DNA of 51,440 nt, from assembly GCA_030730425.1 (NCBI GenBank), contig JANQVH010000002.1:1-51440 (forward strand), written 5' to 3'. The number at the start of each line of letters is the position of its first letter. The first letter of the stretch is position 1. This document shows positions 17,728-26,903 of this stretch, one piece after another. Source of the DNA: Candidatus Nanopelagicaceae bacterium (lineage in GTDB: Bacteria > Actinomycetota > Actinomycetes > Nanopelagicales > Nanopelagicaceae). The translations under genes were made by a program, and so were the position numbers. Under the pieces are notes generated by a model. The model was not told the DNA's origin, ran no database searches, and worked only from the letters and a program-made list of their open reading frames with translations.

Positions 17728-19005
17728 ATGACTGTGCGTAGGACCGTTCTTGCTAGTGGCCTACGCATTGTCACTGAAGAAATCCCTGCAGTTCGCTCAG
17801 CTGCTTTTGGCATATGGGTCAATGTTGGGTCTCGCGATGAGAGCTTAAAAGTTGCTGGAGCATCACATTTTCTAGAACACCTTCTATTTAAAGGAACAAA
17901 GCGCCGCAGCGCACTTGAAATTTCATCCTCAATTGAAGCTGTTGGCGGCGAAATGAATGCCTTCACCTCAAAGGAGTACACCTGTTTTTATGCTCGGGTA
18001 ATTGATAAAGATCTCCCTCTCGCTATTGATGTTATTTCAGATCTGATTACCTCATCAGTTGCCAAGCCAAGTGATGTAGATGCTGAGAGAAAAGTTGTTC
18101 TAGAAGAGATCTCTATGCGCGATGATGATCCTTCAGATTTAGTTCATGAGTTGTTTGCTGAGACCTTCTATGGCGACACCACACTTGGGCGCTCAATACT
18201 TGGAACTACTAAATCAATTAAGTCACTTTCTAGAAGCGCTGTATTTAATTACTATAAAAAGCGCTATCTACCAGAAGACATCGTTGTTGCAGTTGCTGGC
18301 AACATTAGACATCAACAAGTTGTAGATCAGATCATCGCAGCGCTTTCCAGGGATGAGTTTTTAGATCGCGCTGAGAAGAAATTTAATCTAAGACCAAGCC
18401 AGGAATTTAGTAGAAAGCCAAAGAGAAATGTTGGGCTGATAAATAGAAAGACAGAGCAGGCCCACATTGTTCTTGGAATGCCTGGAGTTAATCGAGATGA
18501 TAAGAGGCGCTTTGCCATGGCAGTCTTATCCTCAGCCCTTGGCGGCGGGATGTCTTCTAGATTATTTCAAGAAATTAGAGAAAAGCGCGGCCTTGCATAC
18601 TCTGTCTATTCATATGCTCAACAATTTGCTGGAAGTGGATTTCTTGCCCTCTATGCCGGATCTACACCATCGAAGGCTGTTGAAGTAATAAAGATAATGC
18701 GCGGAGTCCTCGAAAATGTTGCAAGTAATGGGTTAAGTAGCGAGGAGTTAATTAAGGCTCAAGGATCTGTTACTGGCTCACTTATCTTAGGTCAGGAAGA
18801 TACTGGTTCCCGAATGAGCCGGATTGGTAAGAGCGAGCTGATCTATGGTCAGGTCTTAACTTTTGATGAGATCCTTCGAGAGATTACAGCTGTTGATAGC
18901 GCCACCATCGCAGAACTTGCCTCTAAAGTCTTGGGTTCTGCGCCGAGCCTTGCAGTTGTGGGACCATTTGCCAAGCGTTCAATATTTGAAAAAGCAGTTA
19001 AGTAG
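17728..19005 (+). CDS. M16 family zinc protease (PepR/processing-peptidase type)
   Basis: A 425-residue protein of the pitrilysin family. The inverted zinc motif HFLEH is at residues 47-51, with the distal Glu in the ERKVVLEEISMRDD segment. The second, non-catalytic half carries the RGLAYSVYSYAQQF motif typical of M16B enzymes. Family members degrade peptides or process short leaders; bacterial substrates are mostly unknown. The gene follows pnp and precedes dapB, the same order as mycobacterial gpsI-pepR-dapB. No signal peptide is visible, so it is probably cytosolic. Confidence 0.92.
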   Translation: MTVRRTVLASGLRIVTEEIPAVRSAAFGIWVNVGSRDESLKVAGASHFLEHLLFKGTKRRSALEISSSIEAVGGEMNAFTSKEYTCFYARVIDKDLPLAIDVISDLITSSVAKPSDVDAERKVVLEEISMRDDDPSDLVHELFAETFYGDTTLGRSILGTTKSIKSLSRSAVFNYYKKRYLPEDIVVAVAGNIRHQQVVDQIIAALSRDEFLDRAEKKFNLRPSQEFSRKPKRNVGLINRKTEQAHIVLGMPGVNRDDKRRFAMAVLSSALGGGMSSRLFQEIREKRGLAYSVYSYAQQFAGSGFLALYAGSTPSKAVEVIKIMRGVLENVASNGLSSEELIKAQGSVTGSLILGQEDTGSRMSRIGKSELIYGQVLTFDEILREITAVDSATIAELASKVLGSAPSLAVVGPFAKRSIFEKAVK

Positions 19006-19019
19006 AAGGTGGAGGCGCT

Positions 19020-19766
19020 GTGAAGATTAAAGTCGCCGTTCTTGGCGCTAAGGGGCGTATGGGCTCTGAGAGTGTTAAAGCTATCTCTGCTGCAGATGAT
19101 TTGGAACTTGTTGCATCCCTTGATCTTGGCGATTCATTAGATTTGCTAACGAGCTCTGGCGCTGAAGTTGTCTTGGAATTTACTCATCCTGATTCGGTAA
19201 TGAAAAATCTAGAGTTTGCAATCAGTAACGGCATTCATGTGGTAGTTGGAACCACTGGAATTGACAGCCAGAGAATGGATGTAATCAAATCCCTTCTAGC
19301 TAAAAATCCTAAGGTCGGAGCAATCATTGCGCCAAACTTTGGTCTTGGAGCAGTATTGATGATGCAATTTGCAGCAAAGGCTGCCACTTATTTTGAATCC
19401 GTTGAGATTATTGAGCTTCATCATCCCGATAAAGCTGATGCCCCTTCTGGAACTGCTACTAGAACTGCAGAGCTAATCTCTGAGGCTAGAGCTAGAGCAA
19501 AGAAGAGCGCTATTGCTGATAAGACCAGTAGTGGACTTGCTGGAGCAAGAGGTGCCAAGGTGGGAGATGTTGCAATTCACTCAATTCGCCTTAGAGGTTT
19601 AGTTGCTCATCAAGAGGTTTTACTAGGAGATCAAGGTGAGACTCTATCTATTAGACATGATTCAATTGGTAGAAGCGGCTTTATGCCTGGAGTACTTCTT
19701 GCTATAAGAAGCGTAAAGACAAGAGCTGGTTTAACATTTGGTCTCGAGAATGTAATGGATATCTAG
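19020..19766 (+). CDS. dapB: 4-hydroxy-tetrahydrodipicolinate reductase
   Basis: NAD(P)H-dependent step of the diaminopimelate/lysine pathway. The GTG start gives 248 residues. The Rossmann motif VLGAKGRMGSE is near residues 7-17, the hinge block NFGLGAVLMMQFAAKAA is central, and the catalytic/substrate motif ELHHPDKADAPSGTA is intact with its His pair and Lys. It lies 14 bases after the protease gene. dapA and dapF are elsewhere in this window, so three DAP-pathway steps are encoded here. Confidence 0.96.
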   Translation: MKIKVAVLGAKGRMGSESVKAISAADDLELVASLDLGDSLDLLTSSGAEVVLEFTHPDSVMKNLEFAISNGIHVVVGTTGIDSQRMDVIKSLLAKNPKVGAIIAPNFGLGAVLMMQFAAKAATYFESVEIIELHHPDKADAPSGTATRTAELISEARARAKKSAIADKTSSGLAGARGAKVGDVAIHSIRLRGLVAHQEVLLGDQGETLSIRHDSIGRSGFMPGVLLAIRSVKTRAGLTFGLENVMDI

Positions 19767-19775
19767 GAGGAAAAT

Positions 19776-20021
19776 ATGAGCACTTCAATAACAATGTATA
19801 GCGCAGATTGGTGCGGTGATTGTGTTCGCTCCAAAAGGCTACTTGATTCATTAGAAGTGAGCTACGAACTTATCGATGTCGAATCAGTTCCTGGAGCCTC
19901 TGAGAAAGTTATTGAAATAAACGGTGGAAAGCGCTCTATCCCAGTAATTCTCTTTCCTGATGGAACTCATCTAACTGAGCCCTCTGATATCGATCTAAAA
20001 GCAAAGCTTGAAGCTTTATAG
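19776..20021 (+). CDS. Mycoredoxin-like glutaredoxin family protein
   Basis: An 81-residue thioredoxin-fold protein with an N-terminal WCGDC active site (Cys13 and Cys16) and a SIPVILFPDGTHL cis-proline segment. It has the length of actinobacterial mycoredoxins (Mrx1), which reduce mixed disulfides with mycothiol; the family's usual motif is CxYC or CxxC. A strong AGGAGG ribosome site lies nine bases after dapB. Which thiol it uses cannot be decided here, since no mycothiol gene is in the window. It converges with azlD, the stop codons being five bases apart. Confidence 0.8.
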   Translation: MSTSITMYSADWCGDCVRSKRLLDSLEVSYELIDVESVPGASEKVIEINGGKRSIPVILFPDGTHLTEPSDIDLKAKLEAL

Positions 20022-20026
20022 ATTAT

Positions 20027-20332
20027 CTAGAGGTTATAAACCGCGGCAGAGCTTGCCGCAGCAAGCAGCATCATTATTGGAAAGTTTGCTTTGAAACTTA
20101 AAGCAATAGCAGCAACTAGAAGTCCAACAAGCCTGTGATCAATTACTACCTGCTGCTCAATTGTTAGCCCCTGAACAGCGACTAATGAGCTAAGTAGAGC
20201 GATAGGGATTAGAGAATTAATCCTTTGAATTACTGGCCTATTAAGAAGTGATTCTGGGATGCGATAGCCGAGATACTTCAATAGGAAGCAGATCAGAGAT
20301 GAAAGTAAGGTTGCAATCCATAACTGACTCAT
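20027..20332 (-). CDS. azlD: AzlD-family branched-chain amino acid export subunit
   Basis: A 101-residue membrane protein with about four hydrophobic segments and the family pattern YLGYRIPESLLNRPVIQRI near residue 22. AzlD is the small partner of AzlC in a two-protein exporter (LIV-E family) for branched-chain amino acids and possibly other hydrophobic residues. Its ATG overlaps the azlC stop in ATGA, showing coupled translation. The substrate is inferred from family only. Confidence 0.85.
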   Translation of the reverse strand: MSQLWIATLLSSLICFLLKYLGYRIPESLLNRPVIQRINSLIPIALLSSLVAVQGLTIEQQVVIDHRLVGLLVAAIALSFKANFPIMMLLAAASSAAVYNL

Positions 20333-21012
20333 TGCTTTGCCCTACTTCCAAAAATTACCGCCAATAGCGCTGTTGCAATGATTGGAACTCCTGCTGGAAC
20401 AATTGGAACTAGTAGCAGCGCCAAGAGTGCAGCAGAGATGGCAAGTATTCGAGTTTTATTGTCGGTAAGTCTTGGCCAGAGGAGTCCAAGAAATGCTGCA
20501 GGAACTACTGCATCAAGGCCCCACGCTGCAGGATCTCCAATTGCTCCAGCGCCGAGGGCTCCAAGGAGAGTAAAGAGATTCCAGAAGAAATAAACTCCAA
20601 TACCTGTTGCCCAGAAGCCATAACGCGCGGCGTCATCTCCTCGCCCCTCTTGGCTAATTGAAACACCTGTTGATTCATCAATAGTTAACTGCGCGCCAAT
20701 CACACGTTTAAAACCTTTTAGCTTTAATAGCGGAGCCATCTTTAATCCATAGAGCCCATTTCGAAAACCGAGAAGAGATCCGGTAGCAATTGCGCTTAAT
20801 GCAGATCCACCAGAGCCCATAACCCCAACAACTGCAAATTGTGAAGCGCCAGAAAATAGAAGTAGCGAGAGAAGGCAGGTTTGAAGAATTGAAAATCCAG
20901 CAGCGATTGAGGCTGCTCCAAAGGCAGCGCCATAAGTTCCAACCGGAATAGCCACCGCCATCGAGTCTGATAAGACTCTGCGCTTATTAAAGCTTGAAGG
21001 ATTTAGTGACAC
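20329..21012 (-). CDS. azlC: AzlC-family branched-chain amino acid export permease
   Basis: Large subunit of the AzlCD exporter. Family features are the N-terminal AIPVGTYGAAFGAASIAAG, the LFSGASQFAVVGVMGSGG block, GLYGLKMAPLLK and several membrane segments. The frame is open up to 21090, but that start would overlap thyX. I chose GTG at 21012 (227 residues), just before the conserved region and leaving a 60-base divergent promoter gap to thyX. azlD follows with a four-base overlap. Confidence 0.82.
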   Translation of the reverse strand: MSLNPSSFNKRRVLSDSMAVAIPVGTYGAAFGAASIAAGFSILQTCLLSLLLFSGASQFAVVGVMGSGGSALSAIATGSLLGFRNGLYGLKMAPLLKLKGFKRVIGAQLTIDESTGVSISQEGRGDDAARYGFWATGIGVYFFWNLFTLLGALGAGAIGDPAAWGLDAVVPAAFLGLLWPRLTDNKTRILAISAALLALLLVPIVPAGVPIIATALLAVIFGSRAKQ

Positions 21013-21072
21013 GCGCCCATTCTGCCTTAGAAAATCCCAACCTTGCGCCAGAGAGTAGATAGGGTCGCGCAC
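21013..21072. promoter_or_regulatory. Divergent azlC/thyX promoter gap
   Basis: Sixty bases separate the chosen GTG starts of azlC and thyX. TAGATA (21056-21061) could be the thyX -10 box, giving a leader of only a few bases. Neither gene has a good Shine-Dalgarno sequence. No operator palindrome stands out. Confidence 0.35.
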
Positions 21073-21804
21073 GTGAGCCAGCCAAGCCATCCAGATATTG
21101 TCTTTAGAGATGATGTGACAGTAGAGCTAGTTAAAGCTAGCGCTAGCGATGCTGATGTCATTTGGGCAGCGCGAGTATCAACTGCAGGGGAAAATTCTTT
21201 AGAGGAAGTAGACGCTGACCCTGCTCGCTCAACTGGATTAATCAATTATCTGGCAAGAGAGCGCCATGGCTCTCCCTTTGAACATACCTCAATGACATTT
21301 TTTATAAGCGCTCCGATATTTGTATTTAGAGAGTTTATGCGCCATCGCATCGCCTCATATAACGAGGAGAGTGGCCGCTATCGTGAACTACTTCCAGTTT
21401 TCTATGTTCCAAACAAGTCAAGAAAATTAGTTCAAACTGGAAAGACCGGTGCCTATATATTTGTTGATGGCAGTGATGAGCAGTATGAAATATCAGTCGC
21501 TGCGATGAAAGAGAGTTATGAACTTTGTTATTTGAGTTATAAGAAGATGTTAGATGCTGGGATAGCAAGAGAGGTTGCTAGAGCGGTGCTTCCAGTTGCG
21601 CTCTATTCATCTATGTATGTCACGATGAATGCTAGAGCGCTTATGAACTTTCTCTCGCTAAGAACAGCCCGAGAAGGCTCTCACTTTCCCAGCTATCCGC
21701 AGCGGGAGATTGAGATGGTGGCAGAGAAGATGGAGGAGCACTTTGCCCGCCTGATGCCGATTACCTATGCTGCCTTTGAAAAGTCGGGGCGCGTCGCGCC
21801 ATAG
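21073..21804 (+). CDS. thyX: Flavin-dependent thymidylate synthase
   Basis: Makes dTMP from dUMP using methylene-tetrahydrofolate and FAD/NADPH. The ThyX signature is complete: RHRIASYNEESGRY, matching RHRxxSxNExSxRY. Further blocks are STAGENSLEEV, ERHGSPFEHTSMTFFISAP and RAVLPVALYSSMYVTMNARAL. I chose GTG 21073 (243 residues); an upstream in-frame start at 21043 adds ten residues that do not look conserved. thyX-dapA-RNase J is the mycobacterial order too. No thyA is present in this window. Confidence 0.95.
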   Translation: MSQPSHPDIVFRDDVTVELVKASASDADVIWAARVSTAGENSLEEVDADPARSTGLINYLARERHGSPFEHTSMTFFISAPIFVFREFMRHRIASYNEESGRYRELLPVFYVPNKSRKLVQTGKTGAYIFVDGSDEQYEISVAAMKESYELCYLSYKKMLDAGIAREVARAVLPVALYSSMYVTMNARALMNFLSLRTAREGSHFPSYPQREIEMVAEKMEEHFARLMPITYAAFEKSGRVAP

Positions 21805-21815
21805 CTCTTAAGTAG

Positions 21816-21821
21816 TAGCCT
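21816..21821 (+). promoter_or_regulatory. Leaderless-type -10 box for dapA
   Basis: TAGCCT is followed by six bases and the dapA ATG. The 23-base gap after thyX holds no Shine-Dalgarno sequence. Confidence 0.5.
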
Positions 21822-21827
21822 TGGCGC

Positions 21828-22718
21828 ATGTCGATTCAGGCGCCATTTGGCAGATTGTTGACCGCAATGGTCACCCCTTTTAAAGATGATCTCTCAATTA
21901 ATTGGGCAAGCGTTGAAGAAATTGCCGCACATCTAGTTTCAAGCGGCCATGATGGAATTGTTTTAAATGGCACAACAGGGGAGGCGCCAACTACTAGCGA
22001 TGAAGAGAAAGTTGAAATTATCAAGGTAGTTCGCAAAGTTGTTGGATCAAATATAAAGATTGTTGCAGGGGCTGGAAATAACGAAACCTCTCACTCACTT
22101 GAGCAGGCAAGACAGGCAGCTAAGGCTGGAGCCGATGGACTTTTAGTGGTAACTCCTTATTACAACAAACCACCACAGGCAGGAATTGCAGCTCACTTTG
22201 AAGCGATGGCAGGCGCGAGCGATCTACCAATCATGCTCTATGACATCCCGCATAGAACTGGGGTTGCAATTGAGCCAGATACGATTGTTAAGTTAGCAGC
22301 AAATCCTAAAATTGCAGCTCTTAAAGATGCAAAGGGAGATATCGCTTCAACTTCTTGGGTAATTAAGAGATGCGCCATTCCGGTTTATTCTGGTGATGAT
22401 ATTTTAAATCTTCCATTACTTTCAGTTGGAGCGGTGGGATTTGTCTCGGTCTGCGGCCATAGCGTTGGATCAGAGTTAAAGCAGATGCTTAATGCATTCT
22501 TTTCAGGTGATGTCGCAAAGGCAGTTGAAATTCATCAAAAGTTATTACCGGTCTATACCGGAACATTTAGAACCCAAGGTGCAATCCTCACCAAAGCCGC
22601 TCTTGATTTAATGGGCTTAAGTGGTGGACGAGTGCGCCTGCCTCTAGTTGATGCAACCGAGGATCAGATAAACCAACTACGAGAAGATCTTCGCGCTGGC
22701 GGCGTGAAAGTTAAGTAA
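21828..22718 (+). CDS. dapA: 4-hydroxy-tetrahydrodipicolinate synthase
   Basis: First committed enzyme of diaminopimelate synthesis, condensing pyruvate and aspartate semialdehyde. The 296-residue TIM barrel shows VLNGTTGEAPTTSDEEK, VTPYYNKPPQAGI with the active-site Tyr, YDIPHRTGVAI, and the Schiff-base Lys in IAALKDAKGD. All catalytic residues I can check are in place. The TAA stop shares its last base with the ATG of the RNase J gene (TAATG), so the two are probably translated together. Confidence 0.96.
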   Translation: MSIQAPFGRLLTAMVTPFKDDLSINWASVEEIAAHLVSSGHDGIVLNGTTGEAPTTSDEEKVEIIKVVRKVVGSNIKIVAGAGNNETSHSLEQARQAAKAGADGLLVVTPYYNKPPQAGIAAHFEAMAGASDLPIMLYDIPHRTGVAIEPDTIVKLAANPKIAALKDAKGDIASTSWVIKRCAIPVYSGDDILNLPLLSVGAVGFVSVCGHSVGSELKQMLNAFFSGDVAKAVEIHQKLLPVYTGTFRTQGAILTKAALDLMGLSGGRVRLPLVDATEDQINQLREDLRAGGVKVK

Positions 22719-24400
22719 TGAATCATCCGCATCCCGATCTAGGGTTGCCGCCAAAACTTGCCGCCAAAACTCTAAGGATTGTTGCTCTAGGCGGTCTTGG
22801 AGAAATTGGTCGCAATATGACCGTTTTTGAATATGAAGGCCAGTTATTAATAGTTGATTGTGGCGTCTTGTTTCCAAGTGAAACTCAGCCAGGCGTTGAT
22901 TTAATCCTTCCAGATTTTTCTTACCTAAAAGAGCGAATGGGTGATATTGCCGCAGTATTTCTAACCCATGGCCATGAAGATCATATAACCGCACTTGGCT
23001 ACCTACTTCGCGAGCGAGAAGATATTCAAGTAATTGGTAGCGCTTTAACTCTTGCCTTCTTAAAAGGAAAGTTAAGAGATCATCGCATTTCACCAATTGT
23101 GGTTGAAGTTAAAGAAGGTCAGAGTAGAAAAGTTGGACCTTTTGAGCTGGAATTTATCGCAGTAAATCACTCAATTCCTGACGCTCTAGCAGTTGCGATA
23201 AAAACTCCAGCAGGGGTAGTGCTTCATACTGGCGATTTTAAAATGGATCAACTTCCCCTAGATGGAAGAGTCACTGATCTAGCTCGTTTTGCATCCCTTG
23301 GTCAATCAGGGGTTGATTTATTTATGGTTGATTCCACTAATGCTGATATTCCAGGGTTTACAACATCTGAGCGAGAGATTATGCCGGTATTAGAACGAGT
23401 AATAGATGGCACAAAGGCGCGAGTAATAGTTGCCTCCTTTGCATCGCATGTTCATCGCATCCAGCAGGTAATAGATATTGCCTATAGCAAGGGGCGAAAG
23501 GTTGCCTTCGTTGGGCGATCAATGGTTAGAAATATGACGCTAGCTGCAGAGATGGGATATCTACATATCCCGCCAAATACCTTGCTAGAAGCAAATGAAA
23601 TTGAAAGCGCCGGAGATAAAGTTGTATTGATATGCACCGGATCTCAAGGTGAACCACTTGCAGCTCTATCACGGATGGCAAATGGTGATCATCAAATTAG
23701 AGTAGGCAGAGATGACACTGTCATTCTGGCATCATCACTAATTCCTGGAAATGAGAATTCGGTCTATCGAGTAATAAATGAATTAACTAGATTTGGAGCT
23801 CGCGTAGTTCATAAAGGCAATGCTCTAGTACATGTTTCAGGTCATGCCGCTGCAGGCGAGCTGCTCTATTGCTATAACGTGGTCAAGCCAAAAAATGTTA
23901 TGCCAGTACATGGCGAGTGGCGCCATATGAGCGCAAATGCTGAACTTGCAATCTCAACTGGAGTTAAGCCAAGCAATGTCATAGTTGTTGATAATGGAGT
24001 CATTGTTGATTTAAGCGAAGGAAGAGCGCGCGTGGTTGGCGCAGTTCCAGTGGGTTATGTTTATGTAGATGGCCAGAGTATTGGAGATATAACTGAAGCA
24101 TCCATAAAGGATCGTTTGATTTTAGGAGAAGAGGGTTTCATCTCAGTAATTGTCGTTATTGATTCACAGAGTGGAAAGATTGTTGCTGGCCCCGATATCC
24201 ATGCTCGTGGTTTTGCCGAAGATCTTGCGCTATTTAATGAAGTAAAGGGTCGTATAGAGCGAGCCCTAACCGGAGCGGTAGCAGGTGGAATTAATGGAAC
24301 TCATCAACTCTCACAAGTAGTGAGAAAGACGGTAGGAAGTTGGGTAGGCGAAGAACATCGCCGTCGCCCGATGATTGTGCCTGTTGTAATTGAGGTTTAA
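22718..24400 (+). CDS. rnj: Ribonuclease J
   Basis: A beta-CASP metallo-beta-lactamase ribonuclease with endo- and 5'-3' exonuclease activity in mRNA decay and rRNA processing. The 560-residue protein has the zinc motif HGHEDH at residues 84-89, VNHSIPDALAVAI, VVLHTGDFKMD, beta-CASP blocks FASHVHRIQQVID and CTGSQGEPLAALSRMA, and MPVHGEWRHM. The C-terminal domain after residue 450 is normal. It overlaps dapA by one base, matching the mycobacterial dapA-rnj pair. A 49-base gap and a probable new promoter separate it from ftsK. Confidence 0.96.
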   Translation: MNHPHPDLGLPPKLAAKTLRIVALGGLGEIGRNMTVFEYEGQLLIVDCGVLFPSETQPGVDLILPDFSYLKERMGDIAAVFLTHGHEDHITALGYLLREREDIQVIGSALTLAFLKGKLRDHRISPIVVEVKEGQSRKVGPFELEFIAVNHSIPDALAVAIKTPAGVVLHTGDFKMDQLPLDGRVTDLARFASLGQSGVDLFMVDSTNADIPGFTTSEREIMPVLERVIDGTKARVIVASFASHVHRIQQVIDIAYSKGRKVAFVGRSMVRNMTLAAEMGYLHIPPNTLLEANEIESAGDKVVLICTGSQGEPLAALSRMANGDHQIRVGRDDTVILASSLIPGNENSVYRVINELTRFGARVVHKGNALVHVSGHAAAGELLYCYNVVKPKNVMPVHGEWRHMSANAELAISTGVKPSNVIVVDNGVIVDLSEGRARVVGAVPVGYVYVDGQSIGDITEASIKDRLILGEEGFISVIVVIDSQSGKIVAGPDIHARGFAEDLALFNEVKGRIERALTGAVAGGINGTHQLSQVVRKTVGSWVGEEHRRRPMIVPVVIEV

Positions 24401-24435
24401 CGGCGCGCCTGTCCTTTAAGAAATTTATTTTCTAA

Positions 24436-24441
24436 TACGAT
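24436..24441 (+). promoter_or_regulatory. Leaderless-type -10 box for ftsK
   Basis: TACGAT is followed by eight bases and the ftsK GTG at 24450, with no Shine-Dalgarno sequence between. The same TACGAT box stands before miaB. Confidence 0.5.
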
Positions 24442-24449
24442 TTTTCGTT

Positions 24450-26783
24450 GTGGCAAAGAAAAAATCTTCCAAGAAAGCAAGCGGTATAGCATCTTCTATC
24501 GCGGGCGGCTTTGGTTTTATATGGAGCGCAATTGCTAAATCACTTGGCGGTAGCATCCGATTCATCACTCGCGGGGCCAAAGATTTAGAACCTGAACATC
24601 GACGTGATGGTATTGGTCTAATTCTTTTGATTGTTGCACTAATTGCTGGGGCGACTGCTTGGATGCAATTAGATAATGCCTTTGGTAGAGCTGCATATGC
24701 CTTCTTCTATGGAGGATTTGGCAGAGTCGCAATACTTACACCAATTCTCTTTGGCTACTTTGCGCTCCGCTTATTTCGCACCCCGGAAGATAAAGGCGCA
24801 AATGGTCGAATAACTATCGGCTCACTACTTCTAGTTTTAAGTTCAACTGGGCTAATTCACATCATTAATCCTTCATCAATTAACACTGGCGCAACTGCGA
24901 TGAGAGAGGGTGGGGGATGGATTGGCTATGCAGTATCAACTCCACTAGTTGCGCTACTTACCGATATGTTGGCTATTCCAATTCTTATCCTGACCTTAAT
25001 ATTTGGCGCACTTGTTATTACAGCCACTCCTTTTTCAAAGGTAATCGACTTAATTAAGAGCCTCTTCTCGGGGGCAAGCGATAAGGTCACAGGAGCACTT
25101 GATGAAAGGCGAGAGCGGAAACTAGAGAGGCAAGAGTTTGAAATTGCCGATACGCCGCCATTTGAAACTCCCTTGGTTCAAGATTTTAGTAATACACAAG
25201 AAGAAGATCTAGAGGAAGAAATTGATGAAGAGAGCTTTGATGAAGAGTTCACTGTTGAGATTCCAAAGCCGGAGATAATCGCAAAGCCTGCAAGGCCAGT
25301 GCAGTTACTCCTCTCTTCAACTGATTCCTATGAGCTGCCTTCGATGGATCTGCTTCGAACCACCCCATCTAGTAAGACAAAGACCAAAGCAAATGATCAG
25401 ATTGTCCAGTCATTAACTGAAGTTTTCGCCCAATTTGATATCGACTGTGAAGTTACTGGCTTTATGCGCGGGCCTACCGTCACTCGCTATGAAGTTGAGC
25501 TTGGCTCAGGGGTTAAAGTTGAGGCAATTACCGCCCTTAGCAAGAACATCGCATATGCAGTTGCAAGTAGCGATGTAAGAATCCTCTCTCCAATTCCAGG
25601 TAAATCTGCAGTTGGTATTGAGATTCCAAATAGCGATAGAGAGATAGTTTCTCTAGGTGATGTGCTTCGCTCAAGTGTTGCTGGAAATGACCACCATCCA
25701 ATGGTGATTGCACTTGGCAAAGATGTAGAGGGTAGTTTTATCTGTGCAAATCTAGCCAAAATGCCACATCTACTTGTGGCGGGCGCTACTGGCGCTGGTA
25801 AATCATCAATGATCAACTCGCTAGTTACCTCAGTCTTGATGAGAGCAACCCCTAATGATGTTCGCTTAATTCTTATAGATCCCAAGAGAGTTGAACTTAA
25901 CTCTTATGAAGGAATACCGCATCTAATTGCTCCCATTATTACCAACCCAAAGAAAGCAGCAGAGGCTCTTGCTTGGGTAGTGCGTGAGATGGATATGCGC
26001 TATGACGATCTTTCAACATATGGCTTTAGGCATATCGATGATTTCAATAAGGCAGTTAGAGCTGGAAAAGTTATTGCAAAAGAGGGTGCAGATGCGGCCC
26101 TTGAGCCCTATCCATATCTATTGGTAGTAATTGATGAGTTAGCTGATTTAATGATGGTTGCTGCAAGAGATGTTGAAGATTGCATTGTAAGAATTACTCA
26201 GCTTGCAAGAGCTGCTGGTATTCACCTTGTTATCGCCACTCAGAGACCTAGCGTTGACATTGTTACAGGTTTGATTAAGGCCAATGTTCCCTCACGTCTA
26301 TCTTTTGCCACCTCATCTCTTGCCGACTCAAGAGTTATTCTTGATACCCCAGGTGCTGAAAAACTTGTCGGACAAGGCGATGCTCTCTTTCTACCAATGG
26401 GAGCAAGTAAGCCAATGCGAATTCAAGGCGCTTATGTCTCAGAGCGAGAAATTGAGGCGGTTGTAAATCATGTTAAATCTCAGTTAAAGCCGGTCTATCG
26501 AGAGGATATTTTAAAACCAGTAGTTGCATCTCGTGGCTCTGATGAGGAAATCGGTGATGATAAAGAGTTATTGATTCAAGCTGTTGAGCTAGTTGTTGGC
26601 ACTCAATTTGGGTCAACTTCGATGCTGCAGCGAAAATTGAGAATTGGTTTTGCTAAAGCTGGAAGGTTGATGGATTTGATGGAGAGCCGCGGAATTGTTG
26701 GACCCTCAGAAGGCTCTAAGGCTCGAGTAGTTTTAGTTAAACAGGAGGATCTGGCATCTGTCCTTGAGGTAATTCAGGGGTGA
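24450..26783 (+). CDS. ftsK: DNA translocase FtsK/SpoIIIE
   Basis: A 777-residue septal DNA pump for chromosome segregation. The N-terminus has a Lys-rich start and four hydrophobic segments (about residues 60-200). An acidic linker (residues 225-275, many Glu/Asp) leads to the motor: Walker A ATGAGKSS near residue 446, Walker B YLLVVIDELADLM, and ATQRPSVDIVTGLIKANVPS. The C-terminal gamma winged helix (from about residue 705; LIQAVELVVGTQFGSTSMLQ) recognises polar DNA sequences in the family. The linker is much shorter than in E. coli FtsK. The start is GTG. Confidence 0.95.
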   Translation: MAKKKSSKKASGIASSIAGGFGFIWSAIAKSLGGSIRFITRGAKDLEPEHRRDGIGLILLIVALIAGATAWMQLDNAFGRAAYAFFYGGFGRVAILTPILFGYFALRLFRTPEDKGANGRITIGSLLLVLSSTGLIHIINPSSINTGATAMREGGGWIGYAVSTPLVALLTDMLAIPILILTLIFGALVITATPFSKVIDLIKSLFSGASDKVTGALDERRERKLERQEFEIADTPPFETPLVQDFSNTQEEDLEEEIDEESFDEEFTVEIPKPEIIAKPARPVQLLLSSTDSYELPSMDLLRTTPSSKTKTKANDQIVQSLTEVFAQFDIDCEVTGFMRGPTVTRYEVELGSGVKVEAITALSKNIAYAVASSDVRILSPIPGKSAVGIEIPNSDREIVSLGDVLRSSVAGNDHHPMVIALGKDVEGSFICANLAKMPHLLVAGATGAGKSSMINSLVTSVLMRATPNDVRLILIDPKRVELNSYEGIPHLIAPIITNPKKAAEALAWVVREMDMRYDDLSTYGFRHIDDFNKAVRAGKVIAKEGADAALEPYPYLLVVIDELADLMMVAARDVEDCIVRITQLARAAGIHLVIATQRPSVDIVTGLIKANVPSRLSFATSSLADSRVILDTPGAEKLVGQGDALFLPMGASKPMRIQGAYVSEREIEAVVNHVKSQLKPVYREDILKPVVASRGSDEEIGDDKELLIQAVELVVGTQFGSTSMLQRKLRIGFAKAGRLMDLMESRGIVGPSEGSKARVVLVKQEDLASVLEVIQG

Positions 26784-26789
26784 ATTTTT

Positions 26790-26812
26790 AGGGGCTATAT
26801 TGCAACGCCCCT
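26790..26812. terminator. Possible terminator hairpin after ftsK
   Basis: AGGGGC and GCCCCT form a six-base-pair GC-rich stem with an 11-base loop just after the ftsK stop. No T-run follows, so it may be a weak terminator or a transcript-end stabiliser. Confidence 0.4.
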
Positions 26813-26903
26813 GCTTAAAGGATTAATACTTTGAGATTTAGGTTGTCCTTGCTTGGCCTCTGCTTCTACAATTTGCCTTCCCACCAGTGATTTAGAGGCT
26901 TTC